Notes under the pieces: model-generated
The model's input: only the letters and a program-made list of their open reading frames with translations
Database searches by the model: none
Told to the model about the DNA's origin: nothing
Assembly: GCA_902825215.1 (NCBI GenBank)
Contig: LR782234.1
Span: 5,845,001-5,909,000, forward strand
Length of the DNA stretch: 64,000 bases
DNA from: Pseudomonas fluorescens
Lineage (GTDB): Bacteria; Pseudomonadota; Gammaproteobacteria; Pseudomonadales; Pseudomonadaceae
Reading direction: 5' to 3'
Made by a program: the position numbers and the translations under genes
Shown: positions 32,295 through 41,246 of the stretch, one piece after another
How positions within the stretch are numbered: the first letter of the stretch is position 1
Layout of the letters: each line of letters begins with the position of its first letter

Positions 32295-34136
32295 ATGCCA
32301 GATTATCGTTCCAAAACATCCACCCACGGCCGCAACATGGCCGGCGCCCGCGCCCTGTGGCGCGCCACGGGGATGAAGGATGACGACTTCAAAAAGCCGA
32401 TCATCGCCATTGCCAACTCGTTCACCCAGTTCGTACCGGGCCATGTACACCTGAAGGATCTGGGCCAACTGGTCGCCCGCGAAATCGAACGTGCCGGCGG
32501 TGTGGCAAAAGAATTCAACACCATTGCCGTGGATGACGGCATCGCCATGGGCCACGACGGCATGCTCTATTCGCTGCCGAGCCGCGAGATCATCGCCGAC
32601 TCCGTCGAGTACATGGTCAACGCCCACTGCGCCGACGCCATCGTCTGCATCTCCAACTGCGACAAGATCACCCCGGGCATGTTGATGGCAGCCCTGCGCC
32701 TGAACATTCCGGTGATCTTCGTTTCCGGCGGCCCGATGGAAGCCGGCAAGACCAAACTCGCTTCCCACGGCCTCGATCTGGTCGACGCCATGGTGATCGC
32801 CGCCGACTCCAGCGCCTCTGACGAGAAAGTCGCCGAGTACGAGCGCAGCGCCTGCCCGACGTGCGGTTCGTGCTCGGGCATGTTCACCGCCAACTCGATG
32901 AACTGCCTGACCGAAGCACTGGGCCTGGCCTTGCCGGGCAACGGTTCGACCCTCGCCACCCACAGCGACCGCGAGCAGTTGTTCCTGCAGGCTGGCCGTA
33001 CCATCGTTGAGCTGTGCAAGCGTTACTACGGCGAGAACGACGACTCGGTGCTGCCGCGCAACATCGCCAACTTCAAGGCGTTCGAGAACGCGATGATGCT
33101 CGACATCGCCATGGGCGGTTCGACCAACACCATCCTGCACTTGCTCGCCGCCGCCCAGGAAGCCGAGATCGATTTCGACCTGCGCGACATCGACCGCCTC
33201 TCGCGCAGCGTTCCGCAGCTGTGCAAGGTTGCGCCGAACATTCAGAAATACCACATGGAAGACGTGCACCGCGCCGGCGGCATTTTCAGCATCCTCGGTT
33301 CGCTGGCCCGTGGCGGCCTGCTGCACACCGACCTGCCGACCGTGCACAGCCGCAGCATGGAAGAAGCCATCGCCAAGTGGGACATCACCCAGACCAGCGA
33401 CGAAGCGGTGCACCATTTCTTCAAGGCCGGCCCGGCAGGCATTCCGACGCAGACCGCGTTCAGTCAGTCGACCCGTTGGGAAACCCTGGACGACGACCGT
33501 GAAAACGGCTGCATCCGCAGCTTCGAGCACGCCTACTCGAAAGAAGGCGGCCTCGCTGTGCTGTACGGCAACATCGCGCAGGATGGTTGCGTGGTGAAAA
33601 CAGCGGGTGTCGACGAGTCGATCCACGTCTTCGAAGGCAACGCGAAGATCTTCGAAAGCCAGGACAGCGCCGTGCGCGGCATCCTCGCTGACGAAGTGAA
33701 GGAAGGCGACATCGTCATCATTCGCTACGAAGGCCCGAAAGGCGGCCCAGGCATGCAGGAAATGCTCTACCCGACTTCGTACCTCAAGTCCAAAGGCCTG
33801 GGTAAAGCCTGTGCCTTGCTCACTGACGGCCGTTTCTCCGGTGGCACGTCGGGCCTGTCCATCGGCCATGCTTCGCCAGAAGCGGCCGCTGGCGGCGCGA
33901 TCGGCCTGGTACAGGATGGCGACAAAGTGCTGATCGACATTCCGAACCGCTCGATCAACCTGTTGGTCAGCGACGAAGAACTGGCGGCACGCCGCGCCGA
34001 GCAGGACAAGAAAGGCTGGAAACCGGTCGAACAACGTCCACGCAAAGTGACCACCGCCCTCAAGGCCTACGCCCTGCTGGCGACCAGCGCCGACAAGGGC
34101 GCGGTGCGTAACAAGGCGATGCTCGACGGGATTTAA
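32295..34136 (+). CDS. ilvD: Dihydroxy-acid dehydratase IlvD
   Basis: This 613-residue Fe-S enzyme performs the third common step of branched-chain amino acid synthesis, making 2-keto acids from 2,3-dihydroxy acids. Cluster cysteines appear in CISNCDKITPGM and CPTCGSCSGMFTANSMN, and the C-terminal LLTDGRFSGGTSGLSIGH motif is intact. ATG 32295 (MPDYRSKTSTHGRNMAGAR) is the standard start, with a ggagtg ribosome site. The 266-base gap upstream has no leader peptide rich in branched-chain codons that I could find. The downstream gap begins at once with a direct repeat. Confidence 0.97.
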   Translation: MPDYRSKTSTHGRNMAGARALWRATGMKDDDFKKPIIAIANSFTQFVPGHVHLKDLGQLVAREIERAGGVAKEFNTIAVDDGIAMGHDGMLYSLPSREIIADSVEYMVNAHCADAIVCISNCDKITPGMLMAALRLNIPVIFVSGGPMEAGKTKLASHGLDLVDAMVIAADSSASDEKVAEYERSACPTCGSCSGMFTANSMNCLTEALGLALPGNGSTLATHSDREQLFLQAGRTIVELCKRYYGENDDSVLPRNIANFKAFENAMMLDIAMGGSTNTILHLLAAAQEAEIDFDLRDIDRLSRSVPQLCKVAPNIQKYHMEDVHRAGGIFSILGSLARGGLLHTDLPTVHSRSMEEAIAKWDITQTSDEAVHHFFKAGPAGIPTQTAFSQSTRWETLDDDRENGCIRSFEHAYSKEGGLAVLYGNIAQDGCVVKTAGVDESIHVFEGNAKIFESQDSAVRGILADEVKEGDIVIIRYEGPKGGPGMQEMLYPTSYLKSKGLGKACALLTDGRFSGGTSGLSIGHASPEAAAGGAIGLVQDGDKVLIDIPNRSINLLVSDEELAARRAEQDKKGWKPVEQRPRKVTTALKAYALLATSADKGAVRNKAMLDGI

Positions 34137-34227
34137 AACAGCTGCAAGCACCAAGCTGCAAGCTGCAAGCAGGAGCTGCGTTGCTCTTACTTGCAGCTTG
34201 TAGCTTGCCGCTATCAGCTGCGTTTAT
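34137..34227. repeat. Direct repeat, left copy (agctgcaagctgcaagc type)
   Basis: This 91-base sequence is rich in aagctgcaagctgcaagc and ends in tatcagctgcgtttat. It is repeated at 34338-34429 in the same orientation with few changes. It begins directly at the ilvD stop. Inside, caagctgcaagct and agcttgtagcttg are complementary, so each copy can also fold on itself. Confidence 0.85.
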
Positions 34228-34330
34228 GATCGTTCCCACGCTCCTGCGTGGGAATGCCTCAAGGGACGCTCCGCGTCCAGTGACGCGGAGCGTCACGGGC
34301 TGCATTCCCACGCGGAGCGTGGGAACGATC
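34228..34330. repeat. Palindromic intergenic repeat, family C, inside the direct repeat pair
   Basis: The ends are gatcgttcccacgctcctgcgtgg and gcgtgggaacgatc, with the inner palindrome gacgctccgcgtc / gacgcggagcgtc. It sits exactly between the two direct repeats, an arrangement consistent with insertion of a palindromic element accompanied by, or into, another repeat. Confidence 0.9.
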
Positions 34331-34337
34331 AAATTCA

Positions 34338-34429
34338 AAACAGCTGCCAGTACCCAGCTGCAAGCTGCAAGCAGGAGCTGCGTTGCTCTTACTTGTAGCT
34401 TGTAGCTTCTCGCTATCAGCTGCGTTTAT
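34338..34429. repeat. Direct repeat, right copy
   Basis: Near-identical to 34137-34227. The copy runs into the stop codon of pchP (34426-34428), so the repeat provides the end of that gene. Confidence 0.85.
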
Positions 34430-35481
34430 TGAATATCTTCAGGCTTGACGATCACCCAGTTTTTATCCGCCGTCACCGGCAACCCTTCCTTGGCCTGCGC
34501 CGTGGCGTGCTTGGCCATCATGCCGTTGATTTGCGTCATGTACTTGTCCTTGCGGTTGATCCACAAGTGGATGCCGCCCTTGGCCACGTCGACATCGTGG
34601 AACAGCATGTAGCCGTCGCTGGTCGGGGTGTCGCCGCCGACCAGTACCGGTTTTTTCCATTCATCGATGTAGGTGAGGATCGCCGCGTGCTTGCCGGCCA
34701 TCCACGTCGCCGGGGTCCACAGGTAGGGCGTCAGCTCCAGACCGAGGTTGGCCTTCTCGTCATACTTGCCCGCGGTGATCTGCTTGCGCGCGGTGGTCAG
34801 TTCTTGCGTCTCGCGGTTTTTCAGCAGCAGGCTGACGCCAATGACGTTCTGCGGTTTGACGTTGTAGCCGTACTTCGGGTCAGCCGCGACCATACGCACC
34901 AGTTCCTCGGAGGCGGCGGTCATCACGTAGACCTCGATGCCGTTTTCCATCAGCTTGTTGTACAGCTCTTGCTGGCCGGTGAAGATCTTCGGCGGATTGA
35001 CGTCGAGTTTCTTCACCACATCGCCTTCGTAATAGGTCGCCGGCACCGGTTTGCCTGAGGCCATCAGCTCATCGACGTAGCCCTTGAGCTCCTTGAGGGT
35101 GAAGCCGGAAAACACTTGCGCGACCCACGGATAGCAGACCATGTCGTCGACTTCGCAGAGGCGATAGTAGTAACTGAACAGGCTTTCCTTGTGCTCGGCG
35201 GTGTCCTTGAACGGCATCAGTTTCAGCGACGGATCGAGTTTGTCGCGGGTGATCAGGCCTTTGTTTTCCATGAACGGCAACAAGGACTCTTCGAGGTCGT
35301 AGCGGTAACTGGTGTTGTCCATGTCGAACACCGCGTAGTTACCCTTGTTGGCATTGGCGGCGATCATCGCGTCCAGCGCCTTGGCCTGATCCGCCGGCCA
35401 ATGCTTGAGATCCGTCGCAAATGCCTGGCCGGCAAGGCCAGCCGCCAGTGCCACCGCCAACAACGTGCGTGCAATTCTCAT
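34426..35481 (-). CDS. pchP: Phosphorylcholine phosphatase PchP
   Basis: This 351-residue HAD phosphatase has a 22-residue signal peptide (ending GQAFA), so it acts in the periplasm. The HAD nucleophile motif is VFDMDNTSYR. In mature numbering the catalytic residues are Asp31, Asp33 and Thr35, followed by Lys242 and Asp262, positions matching those reported for P. aeruginosa PchP. It releases phosphate from phosphorylcholine, freeing choline for betaine catabolism or osmoprotection. It is convergent with ilvD and followed by the direct-repeat cluster. No choline genes are adjacent here. Confidence 0.88.
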   Translation of the reverse strand: MRIARTLLAVALAAGLAGQAFATDLKHWPADQAKALDAMIAANANKGNYAVFDMDNTSYRYDLEESLLPFMENKGLITRDKLDPSLKLMPFKDTAEHKESLFSYYYRLCEVDDMVCYPWVAQVFSGFTLKELKGYVDELMASGKPVPATYYEGDVVKKLDVNPPKIFTGQQELYNKLMENGIEVYVMTAASEELVRMVAADPKYGYNVKPQNVIGVSLLLKNRETQELTTARKQITAGKYDEKANLGLELTPYLWTPATWMAGKHAAILTYIDEWKKPVLVGGDTPTSDGYMLFHDVDVAKGGIHLWINRKDKYMTQINGMMAKHATAQAKEGLPVTADKNWVIVKPEDIQ

Positions 35482-35720
35482 AGCGCTACTCCCCGATCAA
35501 AAGAGTTCGACGCTAACAAATAAGTGTGACAACCCTCGCCTGTCTGCGACCGAACACGTCCGTATTGCGCCAGATGCATTGCCAACAGCGACACGCGCTT
35601 ATTCCAAAAACGACGGACACCCAGTGATTTCGGTATTAAATCATTGCAAATCAAGCTGTTAGGCTTTCCGGTTCGCAGCAGCCCCGGATGGCTGTTGGCA
35701 CAGTCTTTTTTGGAGTCCTC

Positions 35721-37112
35721 ATGAATCTACCGTTGATTCTCAACCTGCTGGTGTTCCTTGCCCTGGTCGTCGGTCTGGCGCAAACCCGCCACACCACCTG
35801 GAGCCTGGCGAAAAAAGTTCTGCTGGCGCTGGTGCTCGGCGTGGCGTTCGGCGTGGCGCTGCACACGATTTATGGCGCCGGTAACCCGGTGCTGAAAGCC
35901 TCGATCGGCTGGTTCGATCTGGTCGGCAACGGCTACGTGCAGTTGCTGCAGATGATCGTCATCCCGCTGGTGTTCGCCTCGATCCTCAGCGCGGTGGCGC
36001 GTCTGCACAACGCTTCGTCGCTGGGCAAGATCAGCTTCCTGACTATCGGCACGTTGCTGTTCACCACGGCGATTGCCGCGCTGATCGGCATCGGCCTGAC
36101 CAACCTGTTCGGCCTCACCGCCGAGGGGCTGGTTGCCGGCACGCAGGAAATGGCTCGCCTGCAAACCATTCAGAACGATTACGCCGGCAAGGTCGCCGAC
36201 CTGAATGTGCCGCAACTGCTGCTGTCGTTCATTCCGCAGAACCCGTTCGCCGACCTGGCGCGAGCCAAGCCGACCTCGATCATCAGTGTGGTGATTTTCG
36301 CCGCGTTCCTCGGCGTGGCTGCGCTGCAACTGCTCAAGGATGATGTCGAGAAAGGTCAGAAAGTGATCAACGCCATCGACACCCTGCAAGCCTGGGTGAT
36401 GCGTCTGGTGCGGCTGGTGATGAAACTGACCCCGTACGGCGTACTGGCGCTGATGACCAAAGTGGTCGCCGGTTCCAACCTGCAGGACATCATCAAGCTC
36501 GGCAGTTTCGTCGTGGTGTCGTACCTGGGTCTGGGCCTGATGTTCGTGGTCCACGGCCTGCTGGTGTCGGCGGCCGGGATCAACCCGCTGCGGTTCTTCC
36601 GCAAGATCTGGCCGGTGCTGACGTTCGCCTTCACCAGCCGTTCGAGCGCGGCGACCATCCCGCTGAGCATCGAAGCGCAGACCCGGCGCCTGGGCATTCC
36701 GTCGTCGGTGGCGAGTTTTGCCGCATCGTTCGGTGCGACCATCGGCCAGAACGGTTGTGCCGGCCTGTACCCGGCCATGCTGGCAGTGATGGTTGCACCG
36801 ACCGTGGGCATCAACCCGCTGGATCCGTTATGGATCGCGACGCTGGTGGCGATTGTGACCTTGAGTTCGGCGGGTGTGGCCGGTGTTGGTGGCGGCGCGA
36901 CTTTCGCAGCGCTAATTGTGCTGCCGGCGATGGGTTTGCCGGTGTCGCTGGTGGCGCTGCTGATTTCGGTTGAGCCGTTGATCGATATGGGGCGTACGGC
37001 GTTGAACGTCAGTGGTTCGATCACCGCGGGTGCGATTACCAGCCAGGTGATGCAGCAGACCGATAAAGCGCTGCTGGATGCTGATGAGCACGCGGAACTC
37101 GCTCAGGCTTAA
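35721..37112 (+). CDS. Dicarboxylate/cation symporter family, L-cystine transporter TcyP-like
   Basis: This 463-residue membrane protein belongs to the DAACS (glutamate/dicarboxylate/cystine:cation symporter) family. It has about eight membrane helices plus re-entrant loops; the first loop reads TFAFTSRSSAATIPLSIEAQTRRLGIPSSVASF, including the serine-rich hairpin, and the substrate-binding region is GATIGQNGCAGLYPAMLAVM. The NGCA form (not NMDGTA of glutamate carriers) points to the cystine-type TcyP/YdjN branch. ATG 35721 follows a tggagtcc ribosome site. It likely imports cystine or related sulfur amino acids. Confidence 0.82.
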   Translation: MNLPLILNLLVFLALVVGLAQTRHTTWSLAKKVLLALVLGVAFGVALHTIYGAGNPVLKASIGWFDLVGNGYVQLLQMIVIPLVFASILSAVARLHNASSLGKISFLTIGTLLFTTAIAALIGIGLTNLFGLTAEGLVAGTQEMARLQTIQNDYAGKVADLNVPQLLLSFIPQNPFADLARAKPTSIISVVIFAAFLGVAALQLLKDDVEKGQKVINAIDTLQAWVMRLVRLVMKLTPYGVLALMTKVVAGSNLQDIIKLGSFVVVSYLGLGLMFVVHGLLVSAAGINPLRFFRKIWPVLTFAFTSRSSAATIPLSIEAQTRRLGIPSSVASFAASFGATIGQNGCAGLYPAMLAVMVAPTVGINPLDPLWIATLVAIVTLSSAGVAGVGGGATFAALIVLPAMGLPVSLVALLISVEPLIDMGRTALNVSGSITAGAITSQVMQQTDKALLDADEHAELAQA

Positions 37113-37120
37113 GCCAAAAT

Positions 37121-37223
37121 GATCGTTCCCATGCTCCGCGTGGGAATGCAGCCCGTGACGCTCCGCGTCACTTGGACGCAGAGCGTCCCTTGAGGCATTC
37201 CCACGCGGAGCGTGGGAACGATC
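37121..37223. repeat. Palindromic intergenic repeat, family C
   Basis: Bounded by gatcgttcccatgctccgcg and cgcggagcgtgggaacgatc with an inner stem (gacgctccgcgtc, gacgcagagcgtc). It fills the whole gap between the convergent genes for the TcyP-like symporter and folA and touches the folA stop codon. Confidence 0.9.
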
Positions 37224-37735
37224 TATGCGCGCTCCCAGACTTCGAAGCTGTACGCCGGCTTATCTTCAACCGCCGGGTTTTCCACGTTGGAAACCAGCGT
37301 CCACTGGTTCACATCAAACTGCGGAAACCACGCATCCCCCTCCGGGCTCAGCGCAACGCGGGTCAGGTACAGACGATCGGCTTGAGCCAGCCCTTGCGCA
37401 TACAACTGCGCGCCGCCAATCAGCATCAGCTCATCGACGCCTTGCTCTTTCGCCCATTCCTCGGCGCGAGCCACGGCGGCGTCCAGCGATGGATACACTT
37501 CGGCGCCTTCGAGCGACAAATCGGTCTGGCGGCTGACAACGATGTTCAAGCGCCCCGGCAACGGTCGGCCGAGCGAATCCCAGGTCTTGCGGCCCATGAT
37601 GATCGGCTTGCCGAGAGTCATGGCCTTGAAGTATTTGAAGTCCCCCGGCAGGTGCCAGGGCATGCTGTTGTCGACGCCGATCACACGGTTTTCACCGAGG
37701 GCTGCGATCAGGCTGAGGGGCAGTGATTTAGTCAT
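37223..37735 (-). CDS. folA: Dihydrofolate reductase FolA
   Basis: This 170-residue enzyme reduces dihydrofolate with NADPH. The family pattern LIAALGENRVIGVDNSMPWHLPGDFKYFKAMT contains the catalytic acid and the Met20-type loop, followed by IIMGRKTWDSLGRPLPGR for cofactor binding. ATG 37735 is chosen (MTKSLPLSLIAALG); a start at 37801 adds 22 unlikely residues. thyA lies about 13 kb away and is not linked here. Confidence 0.96.
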   Translation of the reverse strand: MTKSLPLSLIAALGENRVIGVDNSMPWHLPGDFKYFKAMTLGKPIIMGRKTWDSLGRPLPGRLNIVVSRQTDLSLEGAEVYPSLDAAVARAEEWAKEQGVDELMLIGGAQLYAQGLAQADRLYLTRVALSPEGDAWFPQFDVNQWTLVSNVENPAVEDKPAYSFEVWERA

Positions 37736-37820
37736 GCCGGCGAGGATACCAGAGGCGCGCTTACCCCGATAAGCGCCACAGCGGTTATGCTCAACGCTCA
37801 TTTAAGCGACGGGACGCCGC

Positions 37821-39194
37821 GTGACTGAACTGACTCCACTGCAAAACCTCTGGCTCACCGAAACCATCCGCCTGCGCGAAGAACACGCAGGCCCCCTGGA
37901 TGATCTGGAAGCCAATCGTCTGGCGCGCACCGGTGGCGGCGATCTGCCGGGCCGCATTCAGCGCCGGGCGCGCTGGCTGGCCGACCGCGACGGGCTGACG
38001 CCGGCACTCAAGCACTGGCTGCAAGGCGCCCGTCTGGCGTTGTTGCTGCTGAGCCTGTTCGCCGTGTTGAGCGGCGCCGGGCTGGCCTTCGCCGCGCTGG
38101 GGCAAACGCCGGTCAACGTATTCTGGGCCCTCGGCAGCCTGCTCGGACTGAACCTGATTCTGCTGCTGAGCTGGGCGCTGGGCCTGGTGTTTGTCGGCGA
38201 ACACGGCGCGACGCTGGGCCGCGTGTGGCTGTGGCTCAGCGAAAAACTCGCTCGCGACGCCAAAGCCGCGCAACTGGCACCGGCACTGCTGTTGCTGCTG
38301 CAACGCCGCAAACTCAATCGCTGGGCACTCGGCACGCTGGTCAACGGTTTGTGGTTGCTGGCCATGCTCAGCGCCTTGATCGTCCTGCTGATGCTGATGG
38401 CGACCCGACGCTACGGCTTCGTCTGGGAAACCACGATTCTCAGCGCCGAAACGTTTATCCACATGACCCGGTCCTTGGGCAGCCTGCCGGCGCTGCTCGG
38501 CTTCACTGTGCCAACGGTGGAAATGATTCGCGCCAGCGGCGACGCCGCGCTGGATATCGAAAGCGCCCGACAGGCCTGGGCCACGTGGCTGGTCGGCGTG
38601 CTGGTGGTTTACGGCGTGCTGCCGCGCCTGCTGTTGACGCTGCTGTGCTGGTGGCGCTGGAACAGCGGCAAAGCCGCGCTGCGCCTGGACCTCAACCTAC
38701 CCGGCTACGCGCAATTGCGCGAGCGGCTGATGCCGACCAGCGAACGCCTCGGCGTCAACGACCCTGCGCCTGTGCAACTGCACCGCGTCGACAGCAGCGT
38801 CGGCGAACTCGCCAGCGAAGGTGCATTGCTGGTCGCCATCGAACTCGACGAACAACGCCCATGGCCGCCCGCGTTGCCAAAAAGCGTCACCAATGCCGGC
38901 GTCCTCGACAGCCGCGAGTCGCGGCACAAGCTGCTCGAACAACTCAGCCGTTTTCCCCCGGCACGCCTGGCGATTGCCTGTGATCCACGGCGCTCGCCGG
39001 ATCGCGGCAGCCTCGCGCTGATCGCCGAACTGGCACGCAATGCCGGCGCCACCCGCGTCTGGCTGCTGCAAGCGCCGCCCGGCGAAGCGCTGGATGCCGA
39101 TCGCTTGGGTGACTGGCATGTCGCCCTGCAACAGCTGGAACTGCCTTTCGCCGATTGCGCGCCGCTGAACTGGCTGGAGACGGGCCATGATTGA
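37821..39194 (+). CDS. DUF2868 membrane protein
   Basis: This 457-residue protein has three or four membrane helices between residues 70 and 280 (RLALLLLSLFAVLSGAGLAF, GLNLILLLSWALGLVF, NGLWLLAMLSALIVLLML, a further one near 255-280) and a soluble C-terminal domain of about 170 residues. It matches the DUF2868 type, found almost always directly upstream of a DUF3482 GTPase. Function unknown. It overlaps the GTPase gene by 8 bases, so the two products very likely act together at the membrane. Confidence 0.8.
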   Translation: MTELTPLQNLWLTETIRLREEHAGPLDDLEANRLARTGGGDLPGRIQRRARWLADRDGLTPALKHWLQGARLALLLLSLFAVLSGAGLAFAALGQTPVNVFWALGSLLGLNLILLLSWALGLVFVGEHGATLGRVWLWLSEKLARDAKAAQLAPALLLLLQRRKLNRWALGTLVNGLWLLAMLSALIVLLMLMATRRYGFVWETTILSAETFIHMTRSLGSLPALLGFTVPTVEMIRASGDAALDIESARQAWATWLVGVLVVYGVLPRLLLTLLCWWRWNSGKAALRLDLNLPGYAQLRERLMPTSERLGVNDPAPVQLHRVDSSVGELASEGALLVAIELDEQRPWPPALPKSVTNAGVLDSRESRHKLLEQLSRFPPARLAIACDPRRSPDRGSLALIAELARNAGATRVWLLQAPPGEALDADRLGDWHVALQQLELPFADCAPLNWLETGHD

Positions 39195-40563
39195 TCTGCG
39201 TAAAGCGCCGCTGAAACTCGCGGTGGTCGGCCACACCAACGTCGGCAAGACCTCACTGCTGCGCACGCTGACCCGCGATGTCGGCTTCGGCGAAGTCTCC
39301 CATCGCCCGAGCACCACACGACATGTCGAAGGCGCACGGTTGTCGGTGGACGGCGAGCCGCTGCTCGACCTCTACGACACGCCGGGATTGGAAGACGCCA
39401 TCGCCCTGCTGGATTTTCTCGAACGCCTGGAACGCCCCGGCGAACGCCTCGACGGCCCGGCGCGGCTGGCGCGGTTCCTCGAGGGCAGCGAGGCGCGCCA
39501 GCGTTTCGAGCAGGAAGCCAAGGTGCTGCGACAACTGCTCGCCTCTGACGCCGGCCTGTACGTGATCGATGCCCGCGAACCTGTTTTGGCCAAATACCGC
39601 GACGAACTGGAAGTGCTCGCCAGTTGCGGCAAACCGCTGCTGCCGGTGCTGAATTTCGTCAGCAGCGCCAACCACCGCGAACCCGATTGGCGTGAAGCGC
39701 TGGCACGCCTTGGTCTGCATGCACTGGTGCGTTTCGACAGCGTGGCGCCGCCAGAGGATGGCGAGCGGCGCTTGTACGAAAGCCTGGCCCTGCTGCTGGA
39801 AACCGCCCGCCCGCAACTCGAGCGATTGATCGCCGATCAACAGGCCCAGCGCCTTGCCCGCCAGCAGAGCGCGGCACGCTTGATTGCCGAATTGTTGATC
39901 GACTGCGCCGCCTGCCGACGCAGCGTGATCAGCGAGGCCGAACAGGAACAGCAGGCGATCAGCGAATTGCGCAAAGCGGTGCGGCAGCGTGAGCAGAAAT
40001 GCGTCGAAGCGCTGCTCAAGCTCTACGCGTTCCGCCCACAGGACGCGGCAGCCAGTGATTTGCCGTTGCTCGACGGTCGTTGGGGCGATGATTTGTTCAA
40101 TCCGGAAACCTTGAAACAGCTCGGCGTACGGGTCGGCGGCGGCATCGCAGCAGGCGCGGCCGCCGGGGCTGGCGTCGATCTGCTGGTTGGCGGCATCACC
40201 CTCGGCGCAGCGGCCTTGGCCGGGGCGATCGCCGGCGGCGCCCTACAGACTGCGCGCAGTTATGGCAGCCGCTTGCTTGGCAAGATCAAGGGTCAGCGGG
40301 AATTGACCGTGGATGATGGCGTGTTGCGGTTGTTGGCGTTGCGGCAGCGGCAGTTGGTCTTAGCCCTCGATCAACGCGGGCATGCGGCGATGGATGCGGT
40401 TCAGGTTGCAACGCCTGTGGATAAAACCTGGCGCGAAGGCAAGTTGCCGGAAGCCTTGAACAAGGCCCGGGCGCATCCGCAGTGGTCGTCGCTGAACCCG
40501 CATCCGAAGTTGAATCAGGCGGAAAGGCAGGAGCAGGTTGAGTCGTTAGCCAAAGAGCTCTAG
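39187..40563 (+). CDS. GTPase with DUF3482 C-terminal domain
   Basis: This 458-residue protein has an N-terminal Era-like GTPase domain: P-loop VVGHTNVGKTSLLRTL (residues 13-28), switch region STTRHVEGA, and G3 DLYDTPGLEDA. The usual N/TKxD G4 motif is not obvious (a VLNFVSSANHRE segment stands in its place). The C-terminal DUF3482 region has a coiled-coil part (about 210-280) and a glycine/alanine-rich hydrophobic stretch (GGGIAAGAAAGAGVDLLVGGITLGAAALAG) that may insert into the membrane. It forms a two-gene unit with the DUF2868 protein. Biological role unknown. Confidence 0.85.
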   Translation: MIDLRKAPLKLAVVGHTNVGKTSLLRTLTRDVGFGEVSHRPSTTRHVEGARLSVDGEPLLDLYDTPGLEDAIALLDFLERLERPGERLDGPARLARFLEGSEARQRFEQEAKVLRQLLASDAGLYVIDAREPVLAKYRDELEVLASCGKPLLPVLNFVSSANHREPDWREALARLGLHALVRFDSVAPPEDGERRLYESLALLLETARPQLERLIADQQAQRLARQQSAARLIAELLIDCAACRRSVISEAEQEQQAISELRKAVRQREQKCVEALLKLYAFRPQDAAASDLPLLDGRWGDDLFNPETLKQLGVRVGGGIAAGAAAGAGVDLLVGGITLGAAALAGAIAGGALQTARSYGSRLLGKIKGQRELTVDDGVLRLLALRQRQLVLALDQRGHAAMDAVQVATPVDKTWREGKLPEALNKARAHPQWSSLNPHPKLNQAERQEQVESLAKEL

Positions 40564-40578
40564 TGCCTGGCCTGGCCC

Positions 40579-40670
40579 CATCGCTGGCAAGCCAGCTCCC
40601 ACAGGGATCTCGGCTGATCACGAAAATTGTATTCACCGAAAAACCTGTGGGAGCTGGCTTGCCAGCGATG
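40579..40670. repeat. REP pair, family B
   Basis: Inverted copies catcgctggcaagccagctc and gagctggcttgccagcgatg about 40 bases apart. The family B core (tgtgggagctggcttgccag) shares tgtgggagc with family A and differs in the stem. It lies between convergent genes. Confidence 0.88.
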
Positions 40671-40691
40671 GCAGCAACCCGGTTCCAAGAC

Positions 40692-41246
40692 CTAAGCAGC
40701 CAATAACCGCGCTGCTTTCTCTTTCAGCACACCCAAATCAATCACCGGCACCGCCACCTCCTTCGCCAATTCATCCCACTGGCGCATCCGCAGGCTGAGC
40801 GCACACAGCGGATCCCGCTCAAACGCCTGCGCCTCGGCCTCCGTCATCACCCCGCCCTGATACGCCAGCGTATGCCGACTCGCCTCACTCAAGCGCTCGA
40901 AATACCCCGGTTCGCGCAGCGTCAGATAACGCTTGGCCTGAACGTGATACTCCACCAGCCGCGCCAGCCGCTCACTGAAACCCGCCTCACGCAGATAATC
41001 CGCGCCCAGCCGTTCATGGCTGACCACGCCATAGCCGCCCATGTTCCGCGCACCCTCGGCGCACAAATGGCCGATGTCGTGAAAGAACGCCGCGAGCACC
41101 ACTTCATCATCGCAACCCTCAGCCATGGCCAGCTCGGCTGCCTGCGACATGTGCTCGAGCTGCGACACCGGTTCGCCGATGTAATCGCTGGCGCCGAAGC
41201 GTTCATACAAGCCGAACACCCGCGCCACCACCTGCTCTGGATTCAT
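40692..41246 (-). CDS. PhnZ-type HD-domain oxygenase (phosphonate catabolism)
   Basis: This 184-residue HD-domain protein carries the mixed-valence diiron ligand and substrate set of PhnZ. Tyr22 and Glu25 (YIGE), His32, His56-Asp57 (FFHDIGH), His77, His101, Lys105 and Asp158 correspond, with a constant offset of two to three, to the residues described for PhnZ (Y24, E27, H34, H58, D59, H80, H104, K108, D161). PhnZ cleaves 2-amino-1-hydroxyethylphosphonate with O2 to glycine and phosphate. ATG 41246 overlaps the FAD oxidase gene by 4 bases. The usual partner dioxygenase PhnY is not in the window, so the substrate may differ from the classic one. Confidence 0.83.
   Translation of the reverse strand: MNPEQVVARVFGLYERFGASDYIGEPVSQLEHMSQAAELAMAEGCDDEVVLAAFFHDIGHLCAEGARNMGGYGVVSHERLGADYLREAGFSERLARLVEYHVQAKRYLTLREPGYFERLSEASRHTLAYQGGVMTEAEAQAFERDPLCALSLRMRQWDELAKEVAVPVIDLGVLKEKAARLLAA

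Noticed and set aside
32253..34154. A 633-codon minus-strand open frame opposite ilvD
   Set aside because: It is an antisense shadow of ilvD with no recognisable domain, caused by high third-position GC.
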